A stretch of 64,000 bases of DNA from Nothophaeocryptopus gaeumannii (lineage: Eukaryota; Ascomycota; Dothideomycetes; Mycosphaerellales; Mycosphaerellaceae), in assembly GCA_031771865.1 (NCBI GenBank), contig JASISA010000025.1, positions 1,674,001-1,738,000 on the forward strand, read 5' to 3'. The translations under genes and the position numbers were made by a program. Below are positions 34,018-45,499 of the stretch, piece after piece; within the stretch, counting starts at the first letter, position 1, and every line of letters begins with the position of its first letter. The notes below the pieces were generated by a model. It was given only the letters and a program-made list of their open reading frames with translations. It was not told where the DNA came from and did not search any database.

Positions 34018-35236
34018 CCGCTCGAGCCAAATTTGTTTCGTATTCCCTTGCTTCCACCGGCGTTCGGTCGCGTGACCGAACCCGTTCTGTACAAATACTG
34101 GTGCGATGAATAACGACGCCGACGAGAAACGATGATGGTATGATAGCCTGCGTGTTCTCCGCATTGATGGATGATATCCTCGCTGCCAAACTTGGCACAT
34201 CGTCTTGCTGCTTATCATGATGCTTCCGAGTACGCTCTGCGCGAGGGGATGATAGCGCAGGAGATGATAGCGGAGGAGTATGAGCGACGGAGCAGCGCAT
34301 GTCTGTACATACAATGGCTCCAATGAATGATTGTACGATGCCGAAGATGCTACTGAGGAATAATGTGAGGCCCACATTCCTCGGGAACTCGTGGTTGCCA
34401 GCAAGGATGATGTTTGCGACGCTTCCATACAAAAACATTCTAGAACAGCATCATTAGTTGCCAGCGAGGAGGATGATGTTTGCGATCGCGGTCGCTGTGC
34501 CTGACGTCTCGTGTTTGCCATAGTTACACTTTCCACACACAGGGAACTGAGGAGGACCAGCGACGCTCTTCTACGTTTGACCCGTCTGCAGCGAATTGAC
34601 CGAAATTGCACGACTCCTCTTCGCCAAGATCACCAGTCTGATGACTCTTCGCTCCTCCCACAGCGACCGGGCAATCTTACTCCGCCGCCACCATGTTCGC
34701 TGTGTGGACGGCGCTTCTTCCCGCCGCTTTTCTTACACCCCAAAGCAGACTGGCCTTGCGCCTTCGAGCGTGGGTTCAACGGGTACCTGAACTCTGACAG
34801 GACACGCTCGCCATGACCCGTTATACCGCCGCTCCTCATACGGTGAGCATGGAGAGATCCCGATCGCGCAACGAAACGCCACCGCCCTCTCCGCTCCTTG
34901 CTACTAAGACTCGAGGCTGGCTCAAGGCTACCTGGCTAGGCTACTGTTGCAGGCGACGGATGTGACTGCTACCCGCCGGACGCCGTTGGTCAGGTCTCCC
35001 TATATGAGAGCGCTGTGCCCGCGCGACTCCCGGTCGATGTTCGAAGTCTGCACCCCCGTTTACACTTCGCTGTAACCGCTGCTTCGCCGCAACATCACCA
35101 GAAAGACGTCTCGTCTTCAGCCTCTCGTTTCAACCACCGCAGTCGCTCATTAGAACCTCAGTCGCCCCTTGAGGCAGAACATCCAGAAAACCTCAAACAA
35201 CGAACATCTCCGATCTCACGAGAACCTACAGCAACA
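34018..35236. other. 1.2-kb intergenic region with a short direct repeat
   Basis: It holds the 3' end of the glucanase gene and the CT-rich leader of the KRE9-like gene. Minus-strand open frames here are not convincing. A diverged direct repeat is listed separately. Confidence 0.45.
34394..34485. repeat. Direct repeat of about 28 bp
   Basis: The motif GTTGCCAGCAAGGATGATG followed by TTTGCGA at 34394-34419 recurs at 34457-34485 with a 3-bp insertion and one substitution. Spacing is 63 bp. It may be a remnant of a small local duplication. Confidence 0.7.
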
Positions 35237-36225
35237 ATGTCTGACTTCTCACTCTTCTCTCTCTTCACTGCCGGTCTGGCATGCTTCGCACCTCTCGCGG
35301 CCGCATACACCAAGCCAACCGGTGACGCTCCAGTGGTATGAATCAACTCAGATGCATATTCGAATGTAAAAAGCTTGCGCTGACTGCGATCACTACACAG
35401 GGCAACCCCCTCTCCCAGCCAGGCCTCAATTCCGTCGTTCCAGTCGGCGAGGGCTTCACCATCACCTGGAATCCAACCACCAAGGGAACTGTCACCCTCG
35501 TCCTCCTCAAGGGCCCCAGCAGCAATGCCGTCCCACAGTACGCGATCGTCGAGAAGACCGAGAACGATGGCGAATACGTCTGGACTCCAAGCAAGGACCT
35601 CGCGCCTTCCGACCCCTCTACTCCAGCTCAGGGCTACGGTATCCAGCTGATTGACGACGCGACCGGCCAGTACCAGTACACCACCCAGTTTGGTATCTCC
35701 AATCCAGACTACAAGGCCGGCGCGGAAAGCTCTTCCAGCTCCAGCTCCGCCTCCAGCACTTCCGAGGAGAAGGCGACCAAGACCCCAGGTTACCATGGCA
35801 AGCCATCCGGCACTGCTGCCCCATACCCAACCAACAAGCCAGTCTACACTACCAAGGTCGTGACCGAGCTTACCACCTACTGCCCAGAGGCCACCCAACT
35901 CACCTTCGGCAACAAGACCTACACCGTCACCAGCGCCACCACTCTGACCATCACCGACTGCCCATGCACCCTCACTCACTCCGCCTCCGAGCCAGTGGGA
36001 ACCGCATACTCCTCCGGTGCCCTCTCGCCATCCAAGAACGTCACCATGGTCGCTCCAACCGGCTACATCCCATCAACCACCAAGACCTCTGCTGCTCCTG
36101 CCACCAGCGCACCAAGCGCCACCTACCAGAGCTCTCCAGTTCAGCAAACTGGCGCTGCATCGAGCGTCGCGATGAGCTTCTTCGGTCTTGTCGCGGCCGC
36201 CGGCGTTGCCGTTGCTGCTTTCTAA
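35237..36225 (+). CDS. KRE9/KNH-like Ser/Thr-rich GPI-anchored cell-wall protein
   Basis: Two exons, 35237-35335 and 35401-36225 (intron 65 nt), giving 307 aa. A signal peptide (MSDFSLFSLFTAGLACFAPL) is followed by a beta-sandwich of the Kre9/Knh1 N-terminal type (GEGFTITWNPTTKGTVTLVL, then GYGIQLIDDATGQYQYT). A long Ser/Thr/Pro region follows, and then the conserved fungal segment TTYCPEATQLTFGNKTYTVT with CPCT. The hydrophobic end (MSFFGLVAAAGVAVAAF) preceded by small residues is a GPI signal. Such proteins sit on the wall or membrane and affect beta-1,6-glucan assembly in yeast; here the role is inferred. Confidence 0.88.
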
Positions 36226-36911
36226 GCGATCTCAGCAGAGCAGATCTTTCTCCAGGAGAGATGGAGAAATGGAAAACATGTACATGCGGGAAAAGCCACC
36301 CCAGTGCGGAGTTCATGTCGGATATTTACCTTGGTTTGGGTCGAGTGCTTTGTGATATCCTGCTGTGTACTCTAAAAAAGACACGCGCGGTCACGCTGGG
36401 ATGACAACTGTAATGTGAATATCAAGAGAACAACACACACACATCGGCTGGCCATCTCCCTTCATTTTCAATTCTTCGGCGAGACTTATTATATTGATTG
36501 CTGTTCCGCACGTGGTACATCGGCGAATATTGCCAAGCATACAGAGTGGGTCTTTCTTTCGTTCTTCAGTCTGTTTTGGGATAACTTTCCTGCGAGCCAA
36601 GACTACAGTAACTGCAATCCTTTGTACTGTCCGCGGCGAGGTTACACTTTGATCATCTGTATCAAGTCCCAAGATGGCTAAAATAGAGTCGTTAGTGAGC
36701 GAAGGTTATGCGAGCAGGTCCGATCTGCCGACCACCTCACCTGGTGAGAGGTCTTTCGCTCGAGGGCGCAACTTGCTCTGCTCTTGTCGTCTCCCTTGCA
36801 GTGGCAGAGAACGCGTTTCGGCCTGACGAAAGACGTTGAGAAGGCGGACAGTCAGTGAGGTTAGGCCTTGGCTGGCTCTGATCCTCTTCGGCATCTGAAG
36901 CCGAGGAGGCC
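36226..36911. other. Intergenic region
   Basis: About 690 bases between two cell-surface genes, holding the 3' end of the KRE9-like gene and the promoter of the L-domain gene. No gene or repeat stands out. Confidence 0.5.
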
Positions 36912-38502
36912 ATGATGTTGCGCTCATTGGCAGCGATATGTCTTGCGTTAGGCGCGGCTTCAGCGCGTGAGTGCAAGACAATATGCCAATGAATCTTCCA
37001 CTAATGGCGGTACAGAGACCTCCTGCAGTGCGTCAGCGTCGACCATCAGCGATGCAGCCGGCGCCTCAAGTCTAGCCTCGACATGTGCGACCTTCACAGG
37101 AGATATCACACTGGTCACTGGAGTTCCGGACTCTATCACCTTCGATGGCCTACAAAGGCTTGAAGGCAGTCTGATGGTCGAAGATCTTCCAGATTTCGCC
37201 AATCTATCCTCCAGCACCCTCCAAACCATCACTGAGAATCTGGTCCTGCAAAACTTAACGACCTTCCAATATGCCAACTCCACGGAACTCACTTATCTTG
37301 GTCGCCTCCAAATCACCGCTCTTCCTTTCCAAGAAGAACTCAGCTTCCTTCGTACCCTACAAACCCTTCGCTCCCTCCAGATTGACAACACAAACGTCCG
37401 CTCAATCGAGGGTTTCAGCATCCAAACAATCTCCGAGGTCCTCATCTCCAACAATGCCTACCTGGAGACCCTCAACCTTCTCCCGTACAACATCACCTCC
37501 TCCGTCACAATCCAAGCCAATGCGAGGAATATCGCCATCTCCATGCCAAATGTCCAGTTCACACAGAACATGACCTTTCGAAACACGAGTAGTATCTCCA
37601 TCCCATCCCTCACACTCGTAAACGGCTCGTTGGGACTTTACAGCAACTCCAGTGAAGAGTTCAACGGCGCCCCATTACTCAAATCCATCATCGGAGGATT
37701 CTCCATGGCCTCCAACACCAACCTGACCCGTCTCGCATTCCCAGAATTAGAGAGCATAGCTGGCGGCTTTCAAGTTATAAACAACTCCCGCCTGACCTCC
37801 TTGGACGAACTCTACAACTTGCAAACCATCACAGGCGCAGTCGATTTTCAAGGCCCATTCAAGAACATTTCCTTTCAGAGTCTGACGGACGTTCGAGGAG
37901 CTTTTGTCATTGAGAGTAGTGAGACCATGTCCTGCGATCCGTTTGATTCGCTGTTCAGGGAGAGCGTTATCAAGGGATTGTACAATTGCACGACGGCGAG
38001 TGATAGCGGAAACGCTACGACAGCCAGATCAAGCGGCGCAGCGACAGTTACGGTGGATTCGGGAGGGAGTTCAGCTGTGAGTGGTTCGTCCGGTGGGTTG
38101 TCAGGAGGTGATAAAGCAGGTATAGGTGCAGGTGTTGGTGTCGGCGGGACGTTGCTTCTTGTTGCTGGTGTCTGGCTATTCCTTCGTCGCAGACGACAAT
38201 TACTAAACCGTAAGGCATCGGGCGCGAGCGAGTTGACTCCGGAGAAAGACGGGAGGGAGATTGATAGGGCGAATATGTTGGATTCGGAGAAGACGCAGAA
38301 GCATGAATTGAAAACGCCTGTAGCGCAGCTAGGTGTTGGGGGAGAGGCGCAGGAGTTACCGGCGAAGCATGGCGAGACCGAGTTGGCGAGAAGTCCTTCG
38401 ACGAAGGCCCCGGATGGGGTTGAGAACAGGCATGAGATGCCTGCTAATGAGACCCCAGCTGGCGAAAAGAAGGATCCGCTTGAGGAGAGCAGAGATACAT
38501 GA
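36912..38502 (+). CDS. Ecm33/Sps2-like L-domain protein with one membrane span and cytosolic tail
   Basis: Two exons, 36912-36966 and 37016-38502 (intron 49 nt, branch-like CTAAT), giving 513 aa. Exon 1 codes a signal peptide (MMLRSLAAICLALGAASA). Repeats of the receptor-L/Ecm33 type follow: GDITLVTGVPDSITFDGLQR, TITENLVLQNLTTFQYANS, SIIGGFSMASNTNLTRL, with many N-glycosylation sites. Near residue 387-410 lies a glycine-rich membrane span (GIGAGVGVGGTLLLVAGVWL) stopped by RRRR, then a charged tail of about 100 residues. Ecm33 itself is GPI-anchored, so this layout is closer to a wall sensor. A role in wall integrity is inferred from the ectodomain and neighbours. Confidence 0.85.
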
Positions 38503-38550
38503 CCCTTCATAGCGCACTTGATTGTTGGTTGCAAATAGCGACTTCTTATA

Positions 38551-39399
38551 TCATGACCACAGCGGCTTGCCCAGCTTACAACTCAACACAGCCTGCACAA
38601 TTCCCTTTCCCCCTCCATGCATCTTCCCATCGCTCCAACTCCACACCAAATAACTTACCCTCTCCCTTACAAACTCATCACACCTCCTATTCCACTCCAC
38701 CCTTTCATCCCACGTCATCTTCCTACTCCAAGCATCTCCCTCTTTGGACTCATACTCACTGTCCAGCATGATCTCGGGAAACCTCGTAAGCGTCAGAAGA
38801 CCGATTATCGACTCCTCGTTCCTTGAAATCGGCTCGGTGTCCGCATCACCTCGAAAGACAAACCTGAGACATGGCAGTTTCCCGCCAGTAAGAAGTAGAG
38901 TGATCTCGGAAAGAGCAGAGCGGTAATACTCATTGTCCTGATATCTCGCTCCGCCATGAGCCAAGCTCATGTATAGGGAGATCTCCTTCAGGCGAGGCAG
39001 GTTCTGGGCCAGAAACGTTCGGAAAGGAGTGTACGCTCCCATTATTCCTAGGCCATTGCTGTACATTGCGTCTTGTTGAGGTGACCAGGCACGGGAGTGA
39101 GGTAGAGTAATGTAGGAGATCAGATTTGACGCAACAGGTGGGAGGGAGCGCAGGAATTGCATGACTTCACCGGCATTGTTGACGTCCACGATGAAGTCGA
39201 GGGTTGAGTAGAGTATCGAGAAGGCCTCTAGGTATATCATGCGATTGGCGAGAAGGAGGCCGACGGTGGGGGAGCTGGTGGCTCTGAAGCTGGTTGGATT
39301 CGCACTGGTTGTTTCCAACTTGATACAGATTGAGTCGGACCAAAGATGTTGGTAGATTTCTTCGCGCAACTCTCGTGGTAGCGACAAGAAGTTGACCAT
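38551..39399 (-). CDS. LPRELREEIY-type (F-box-like/2EXR-like) fungal protein
   Basis: Single exon, 282 aa. It starts MVNFLSLPRELREEIYQHLW, a short F-box-like motif seen at the N-terminus of a very large uncharacterised fungal family. Later it has GLLLANRMIYLEAFSILYST, also typical, and hydrophobic beta/alpha stretches. It converges with the L-domain gene, with only 48 bases between stops. A related but broken gene lies at 41981-42824. Function is unknown. Confidence 0.8.
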   Translation of the reverse strand: MVNFLSLPRELREEIYQHLWSDSICIKLETTSANPTSFRATSSPTVGLLLANRMIYLEAFSILYSTLDFIVDVNNAGEVMQFLRSLPPVASNLISYITLPHSRAWSPQQDAMYSNGLGIMGAYTPFRTFLAQNLPRLKEISLYMSLAHGGARYQDNEYYRSALSEITLLLTGGKLPCLRFVFRGDADTEPISRNEESIIGLLTLTRFPEIMLDSEYESKEGDAWSRKMTWDERVEWNRRCDEFVRERVSYLVWSWSDGKMHGGGKGIVQAVLSCKLGKPLWS

Positions 39400-39606
39400 T
39401 GTCTTACGAGACTTGTTGTCTCGTTAGAGGTGTGCGGCCAGAGTTTGAAGTAGAAGAGGTTCAAGCGTCCCAATTTAAGGCGGTTCTCGGCATCCGAGGA
39501 GGCAATCAGCAACGAATACCAGATTGACCATTAGCGGACAAGGCTCACGGCCCTGAATTACGTCTCATTGCGATGGTCGCAATCAGCTGATAGCTGTCGC
39601 CAGCCC

Positions 39607-41673
39607 TCAGCAGAGCAACACTTCGTGCTTGCAACTCACATCAGCCACGCTCTCCTGGAAGTAGTATCCAACACGTCGAAAGGCGTTCGCGTCCTCCGCA
39701 GGCAGCAATATCAATCCGTGGGTCTCTACAGAAATGTCTTTCCGCCCAGACGCTCGTTCTACTATTGGCAGAAACGAGAGGTCTCTTGCTGAAGTATCAT
39801 GTGCGAAGTCCAGACTCACTATCTTCTTGCCCATATGGCTCTTAGGGTCTTCCCACATAAGATCAACATAGTCATCAGCGGGCATGGTGTCCTCGAGCTT
39901 GGCCTTTTCGATGCTTGCAGAGAGTCTGAGTCTCATCTTCGGGTCTGATTGTCCATCATCAGGCTGTCTTTCAATATCGGTGAGATCTGCCAAAGTCGCC
40001 GTGTTCGGATTTCTCCATTCGAACTCAAAACCGACAGGACTTGAAGTATGTGCCCAAGACCAAGATGGCGCAATGTGCGAAAGTCGCTTCCTTTCCCTAC
40101 TGGAGACGCCAATGCTCTGCCATAGAAGCGCGATAGGCAGATCGTCCTTCCACAACCCGAACAAGTACTCATCGCTGTACAATGGTTCGCAGAAAGCCGC
40201 AATACCAGCGAGGGCGAGCAGACGATCTCCCTCAAAGGTCATGTTGCGACACGTGAATTGATTCACGATCTCAGTCCAGAAGGGTGCCGGCGCTCCTGAT
40301 ACATCTCTCTTGTATCGCTCTGGATGTTCACTCCACTCTGGCCTGTACAGTGCATGATTGCTCTTGTGTTCATGAGCATATCCAGAGGTTGGGTTCGGAC
40401 CCGATGGCCAGGTCTCATTCCATTGATGCTCGCGACATTCCCAATGTACCTGCTGTTTGCCAAAGGAAATCGTTCGAGATGATAGGAACCGCTCTTGGAA
40501 GATCCATGCGCGGCGAGCGAGCATGCCTTTACCGACTTCTCGATGACTAGACGAGAATCCTATGCGGGCACAAAACTCCTGATCGTGTCCATTGCCTTGC
40601 ATGTCGAGGAGGATCCGATAGCAACTGACTTCGTGCGTGTCTCGCGTGAAGAAGCAGCCTTCTTCAAAGGTATCTGCATTATTAGCAGCCACTGTGAAGA
40701 CGGAGTGACCATAGATGTTGTGCATGTCCGGGATTTCTCGCCTTTGATCGTCCTTGTCGTCTTGGATGATGCAGAGCGTGTCGACCCATGCGTACTCTAA
40801 GCCCATACGATGAACTATGGTCAAGGCGTCTCTGATCGAGGCTTTCAATTCGGAGACCTGGACGATGCGCTGCAAGTCAGATAATGAGTATGTCGTGAGC
40901 GTGGTGTTCTCGTTTGAAAGCCACCGGTGGCTCAGGGTTGCGTATCTAGCTGAGGCATCGTATTGCCCTGCTCGTGCTTCTTCGAGCTTGACAGTAAGAG
41001 AGCCATTTTCTCCCTTCCTCAGCTTAAGCAACCGTGTGGGTACCCATCCCGCTCGCTCTTTATCACGGCATGTGGGATGGTTGGACTGGCACTGCTCCAG
41101 CCAGTACTCAAGCAGCTCGAAGGTCTTCTCATCGCCAGAGTAAGGCGTGGCCTTGTAAGTCGCCGGCCACTTTTGTCTCTCTTCAATTGAACCCAAGTGG
41201 ATCGAGAACTGGACGTCATGCTTCCAGCCAGGCCACTGAAGGTTTACGGATCGCACGACTTGAGAAGTTCTAGAGACAATAGGATCACTCGACACATAGC
41301 TTCGTCGCAATTTCGCAGAGGCCAAGGTGGCAGGTGGTGCCCGAACAGCTTCGAATCGCTCTATAGCTCGCGCCTTCGCCCAGAGACATAGTGGACAGCC
41401 AGTCTGATCCGCTGTGCTCACTAGGTCGCTCCATAGTGGCTGGTCAACACACTTCGATTTGGTCTTGAAGCCATTGGAGTAATGCTCGACCAGCTTCTCG
41501 AACTCGCCAGGCTTCCCTGCAGCCTGGAAGCCGATACGACACGGAGCGCAGAGCTGCGCAGTCGTCGGCATGATGAGACTACTGAAGCATTCAACATACT
41601 GAAGAAGGTTGCGGTGGGAGGAAGAAGACGGATTGGAAGCTGAAGCTGAGGCGCCTGCTGCTTGGCTTGGCAT
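39607..41673 (-). CDS. HET-domain (heterokaryon incompatibility) protein, intact
   Basis: Single exon, 688 aa from ATG 41673, or 654 aa from ATG 41571 (MPTTAQLCAPCRIGF). The second start puts the CxxC pairs (CAPC, then CPLC) near the beginning and may be the true one. The HET core is complete: ARYATLSHRW, LEYAWVDTLCIIQDDKDDQR, NIYGHSVFTVAANN and RRAWIFQERFLSSRTISFG. The C-terminal half contains WSWAHTSSPVGFEF, also typical of this class. HET proteins act in non-self recognition and cell death upon hyphal fusion. Unlike the copy at 17.3 kb, no break is visible. Confidence 0.92.
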   Translation of the reverse strand: MPSQAAGASASASNPSSSSHRNLLQYVECFSSLIMPTTAQLCAPCRIGFQAAGKPGEFEKLVEHYSNGFKTKSKCVDQPLWSDLVSTADQTGCPLCLWAKARAIERFEAVRAPPATLASAKLRRSYVSSDPIVSRTSQVVRSVNLQWPGWKHDVQFSIHLGSIEERQKWPATYKATPYSGDEKTFELLEYWLEQCQSNHPTCRDKERAGWVPTRLLKLRKGENGSLTVKLEEARAGQYDASARYATLSHRWLSNENTTLTTYSLSDLQRIVQVSELKASIRDALTIVHRMGLEYAWVDTLCIIQDDKDDQRREIPDMHNIYGHSVFTVAANNADTFEEGCFFTRDTHEVSCYRILLDMQGNGHDQEFCARIGFSSSHREVGKGMLARRAWIFQERFLSSRTISFGKQQVHWECREHQWNETWPSGPNPTSGYAHEHKSNHALYRPEWSEHPERYKRDVSGAPAPFWTEIVNQFTCRNMTFEGDRLLALAGIAAFCEPLYSDEYLFGLWKDDLPIALLWQSIGVSSRERKRLSHIAPSWSWAHTSSPVGFEFEWRNPNTATLADLTDIERQPDDGQSDPKMRLRLSASIEKAKLEDTMPADDYVDLMWEDPKSHMGKKIVSLDFAHDTSARDLSFLPIVERASGRKDISVETHGLILLPAEDANAFRRVGYYFQESVADVSCKHEVLLC

Positions 41674-41980
41674 GCGGGTGAACGATCTTCCCTGCCATCT
41701 TCCTCTACACACCTCACCTACCAGCAAAACGACTAATAAATGCTGGCCCCAACATGGTCGCGACTCTCTTATCGCTGCCCTCGAAGCTGTGAGAAAGAAT
41801 ATATACCTCAAGCTCGGGCAAGGAAATCAAGTCCTCCTTGGCCCCGACTCCAACCGCAAGCCAGACACCACGATCGTCCAGACTCGCCCAACACTACGGC
41901 ATCCAACATAGAACAACGAAGATGCGAACGATGAGATCGCAAACTCCACAGGAGCTGCCGCCAAAGAGAGGAGGAAGAAA

Positions 41981-42824
41981 AAGTCCCACACCCGATCATC
42001 GGCTAGCGACCCCATCATCCTCAATAAAGACCGCTCCCACGTCCAATCCTACATCAGCAAACTACGATCCTTCTTCAATACCTCTCAAACCCCGGTCGTC
42101 GATGTGCAGTAGCACACACACCTCCCATATAATTCCCTCCTCCACGTCTGCTCCGAGCTCTGCCACGATGCTCTACCTACTTACTTCCGCGTATCAACTT
42201 TTACCTTCAACATAAACCCCGTCGATATCGTGACTTTCCTCTCTTCCCTCCCGCTATCCGCGAGGAGGAATATCCGATCTATTGTGCTGGATGCTGGCGC
42301 TGTGTATACCGATGATGAACTGACGGATGTTATGGGGAATGGGGCGCCTTGGGATGAGGAGAAAATTCATCTCTCAAGCCTCAATCTTTCCGCAAGTCCT
42401 TTCACGGCATACCTGTCACTGTACCTGCCATGTCTGACTGAGGTTTCGGTACATGTCCCTCTCGGGGGCACTGGGATATGCTACGCTTCCGCAGCGCTGT
42501 CTGAACTTTCGAATATGCTTATTGATTGGGGGGATCACTCGCCTGGATTTTATTATCACCGAAATCGAAGTCGAGAAAAGCTTCTCTGGGATGTCCGGAT
42601 CTAGTGATTATATTTATGAGATCCTCATGGGTGTGATGGTGAATGGGAAATTGCAGGAGACTACGGTGCCGGCGTTAAGGTCGTATAGGGACGGTGAGTG
42701 GGAAGAGGAACCTACGAGATGTCATGAGGATGTTCAGTGGAATTGGGGAGAGAGGGATGTTGTTCTGAGTGGAGGGCCGGCGTATGCGGTCGTGTCTTTC
42801 ACTAGACGTAACTGTAAGCCGTGA
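41981..42824 (+). pseudogene. Broken relative of the LPRELREEIY-type gene at 38.6 kb
   Basis: One frame carries NSLLHVCSELCHDALPTYFR and NPVDIVTFLSSLPLSARRNI. It ends TEVSVHVPLGGTGICYASAA and LSELSNMLID. This resembles the intact neighbour (VDVNNAGEVMQFLRSLPP, YYRSALSEITLLLTGGKL). TAG at 42110-42112 interrupts the same frame. At a run of six G (about 42525) the homology moves to the next frame (ITRLDFIITEIEVEKSF). No ATG fits the 5' end. I read it as a pseudogene with at least one stop and one frameshift. The G run could be a sequencing slip. Confidence 0.6.
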
Positions 42825-42977
42825 TAGGATCGAAAGTTTAGATCACGAACACTTTGATTCCTTTTTCATACGTGGTACATGAGTATCATTTCAATTCATT
42901 CAAGGGTCCTCCCAGAAAACTCCGGCCCAGATTCGACGCCACAAGAATGCACTTTTCTTCGTCGGGAGCGATCCCAT

Positions 42978-44808
42978 TTAGCTGTAGAGCTTCTTCTCAA
43001 CACCGACCATACCGTGGACATTGCCCTCAGCCTGTGCAGAGGCAGTACGGAACTCGAAACGCACGTCGCCATCTCTCACGCTTCGCTGAAGAGCCTCCAC
43101 GCTCTCAATACCGACATCCTGCAGTGAGTGTTGGACACCGGCCATGAGGTATGGCACGAACTTGGTCACTGAGCCACGGTCGAGGACGGAGCCAGAAACA
43201 CCCTGCGCAACAAGGACACGGTCGCCCTCGGAGAAGTATCGTGCAGTACCGGCATTCTTGGCAGTGTTGTTGGCCTTGTCGCCGACACCACCGGCCTTCT
43301 TATCCTCCATGGCATCGATGGAGCCCATGCCACGGTAAGTCTTGCGGAGCTGACCGTCTGGGCCGACAACGTAGGCGCCAGGAGATTCTGTAGTCGCGGC
43401 GAGAAGACCACCCATCATGATGGTGCTTGCACCGAGAGCGATGGCCTTGACGATGTGGCCGACGTTCTGGATACCACCGTCTGCAATACAGGGAATGCCG
43501 AAGCGTGCTGCGAACTCTGAGACACGGAAGACGGAGGTGGCTTGCGGCCTGCCGACAGCCATGACTTCCTGGGTGATACAAGCGGATCCAGCACCCATAC
43601 CAATGCGCAGACCGTCGACACCAGCGGCGATGAGAGAAGCAGCTTGGTCGCGAGTGACAACGTTGCCACCAATGACCTCCAGCCTGGGGAAAGTCTTCTT
43701 GATCCAGCGGATCATATCAATCTGGTACATGGAGTTGCCCTGGCTGGAGTCGAGGATGACAACATCGAGGCCGGCTTCAACAAGTGCCGCAAGACGGTCC
43801 TTGTCAACCTCGCGGGTGCCAATGGCTGCAGCAGAAAGGAGCTGCTTCGTGCCGGGGACCTTGGACGCCAATGGGTAGTTCAGGTTCTTCATCAGATCGC
43901 TTCGGCTGAGCAAGCTCATGAGGTTGCCAGAGTTGTCCACGATTGGGAGCTTGCCCTTTTTACTCTTGCTGAGGATGGTGTTTGCCTCCTTCAAGCTGAT
44001 ACCCTCTTGTGCCGTGACTAGCTGCTTGGACATGATCTCGATGACGGGTGCGGAGTGGTCGGATTGGAATTGGGTGTCTCGAGGGGTGACGATTCCAAGA
44101 AGCTTGCTTCGGAGCTTTCCATTTTCTGTACAGTCCCATGTCAGTTGCTACTCTTGATGCAATTGTTATGGAAAAGGCGTGTTGAATTCGACAAGATCAG
44201 AGTATTATTTCTCCACAGCGCTCCAGGCACGTTGGCGAGGATCAGGCGGTTGAACGAAAGTTAATTTAATGTGTTTGGCATCACGCGAGTAGTTCACTGG
44301 AGAAGCAAGAGTGCGGCCTACCTGTGACTGGGAAACCACCGAAGCCCCACTTCTCCTTCAGCGCAATGGCCTCGGCGACGGTAGTCTGAGGCGAGATGAC
44401 GACGGGGTCTGTGATGAAGCCGTTTTCGAATCGCTTGACCTTGCGGATCATCTCGGCCTGTTCCTCAATGGAGCAGTTGTGGTGGACAACACCCACACCT
44501 CCCAGAAGTGCCATGTGAATGGCCATGTTGTGTTCGGTGACGGTGTCCATGGGAGAGGATGTGAAGGGCGTCTTGAGGGTGATGTTCCGCGTCAACTTGG
44601 AGGTCAAGTCGACCGAGGCAGCCGGGAAGCCAATGTATCCAGGGAGCATGAGGAAGTCATTGTATGTCAGACCGCCCGTCTTGGTCTCGTCCAGCAGCTC
44701 GTGTACTGAAATGCCGTCCTTGGCCTTGTACGTCTTGAGCAGCTCCAAGGCACGTGAGGCATCCTCGACCTTCTCCGCGATCTCGCTGTGGTATCCGTTG
44801 GTGGCCAT
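42978..44808 (-). CDS. Inosine-5'-monophosphate dehydrogenase
   Basis: Two coding exons, 44322-44808 and 42978-44125 (intron 196 nt), giving 544 aa. The enzyme oxidises IMP to XMP with NAD, the committed step to GTP. Motifs: GGLTYNDFLMLPGYIGF at the N-terminus, two CBS domains in the middle, GMGAGSACITQEV with catalytic C345, and the flap region TYRGMGSIDAM. The end (GVEKKLYS) is family-like. Upstream of the ATG, a GTAAGT donor at 44992 and acceptors near 44938-44957 suggest a 5'-UTR intron. Open frame upstream of 44808 has no ATG. The gene is divergent from the IQGAP gene. Confidence 0.95.
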
Positions 44809-44992
44809 GTTGTTCGTGTTCGTGTTCGTGCTCTCGAGGGACGCGACTTCTCCCTGCGGCTTCTTCAGCGTGACGCCGTCAATGGGCTGCGCGGTGCCGT
44901 TCGTACTGTATTCGAATTCCGTGACAACGTAGCGAGTCTGATTCAATTATTAGCCTGTGAGAGCAATCGCACGCGATAGACTGTCAACTTAC

Positions 44993-45499
44993 CCCAAAGG
45001 AAAGAGAAGAGAAATTTCGAGGCCGTCGAAAATCACATTTCAAAGACACACGCGGACCCTCGGCTCAGCCCGCAGTGTGCAGGGTTCAAGATCCAAATCT
45101 TATCGCTGATCCGAGTCCGAAATTCCAGTAGCCTGAGGCCAACTCAGGTGGGACAGTTCCAAAGTATACTCCGAGTAAGGCCGGAGTAAACAAACACGGC
45201 GTCTCGTCTGCTGGCAAGAGCTGCGAGTGTAACAAGGCCGCACCTTCCCAACCACCCAAGCATCCCTTCACTCGCAATCATTCACTTCATCTTTTGTTGA
45301 ATGTCTCGAATGCATGTGAACGTGGAAATTCTATCATGACGTTGGCGTTCATGCTCGCTGTGGAGGAGTTCATCGCCGCATAGCAACCAACTTAAACGCG
45401 CGCTTTCCTCCGCCTTCGTTGAACTTCAGAGTCTGTGTGTGTGTCTGCGTCTGACTCGGCGCAGGCGCGACCGGGACAATACTCTTTACTCTGTCTATC
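44993..45499. promoter_or_regulatory. Divergent promoter region, IMP dehydrogenase / IQGAP
   Basis: About 500 bases lie between the presumed first IMP dehydrogenase exon (minus) and the IQGAP ATG (plus). The side facing IQGAP has a TG-repeat (45433-45444) and CT-rich stretches. No specific factor site is claimed. Confidence 0.4.

Noticed and set aside
33890..34611. Minus-strand frames with hydrophobic stretches downstream of the glucanase
   Set aside because: They overlap each other in two frames and the glucanase 3' end, with no family signature.
35158..35979. 273-codon minus-strand open frame rich in Gly, Val and Trp
   Set aside because: It lies opposite the KRE9-like gene and its composition is the antisense of a Ser/Thr/Pro-rich coding sequence.
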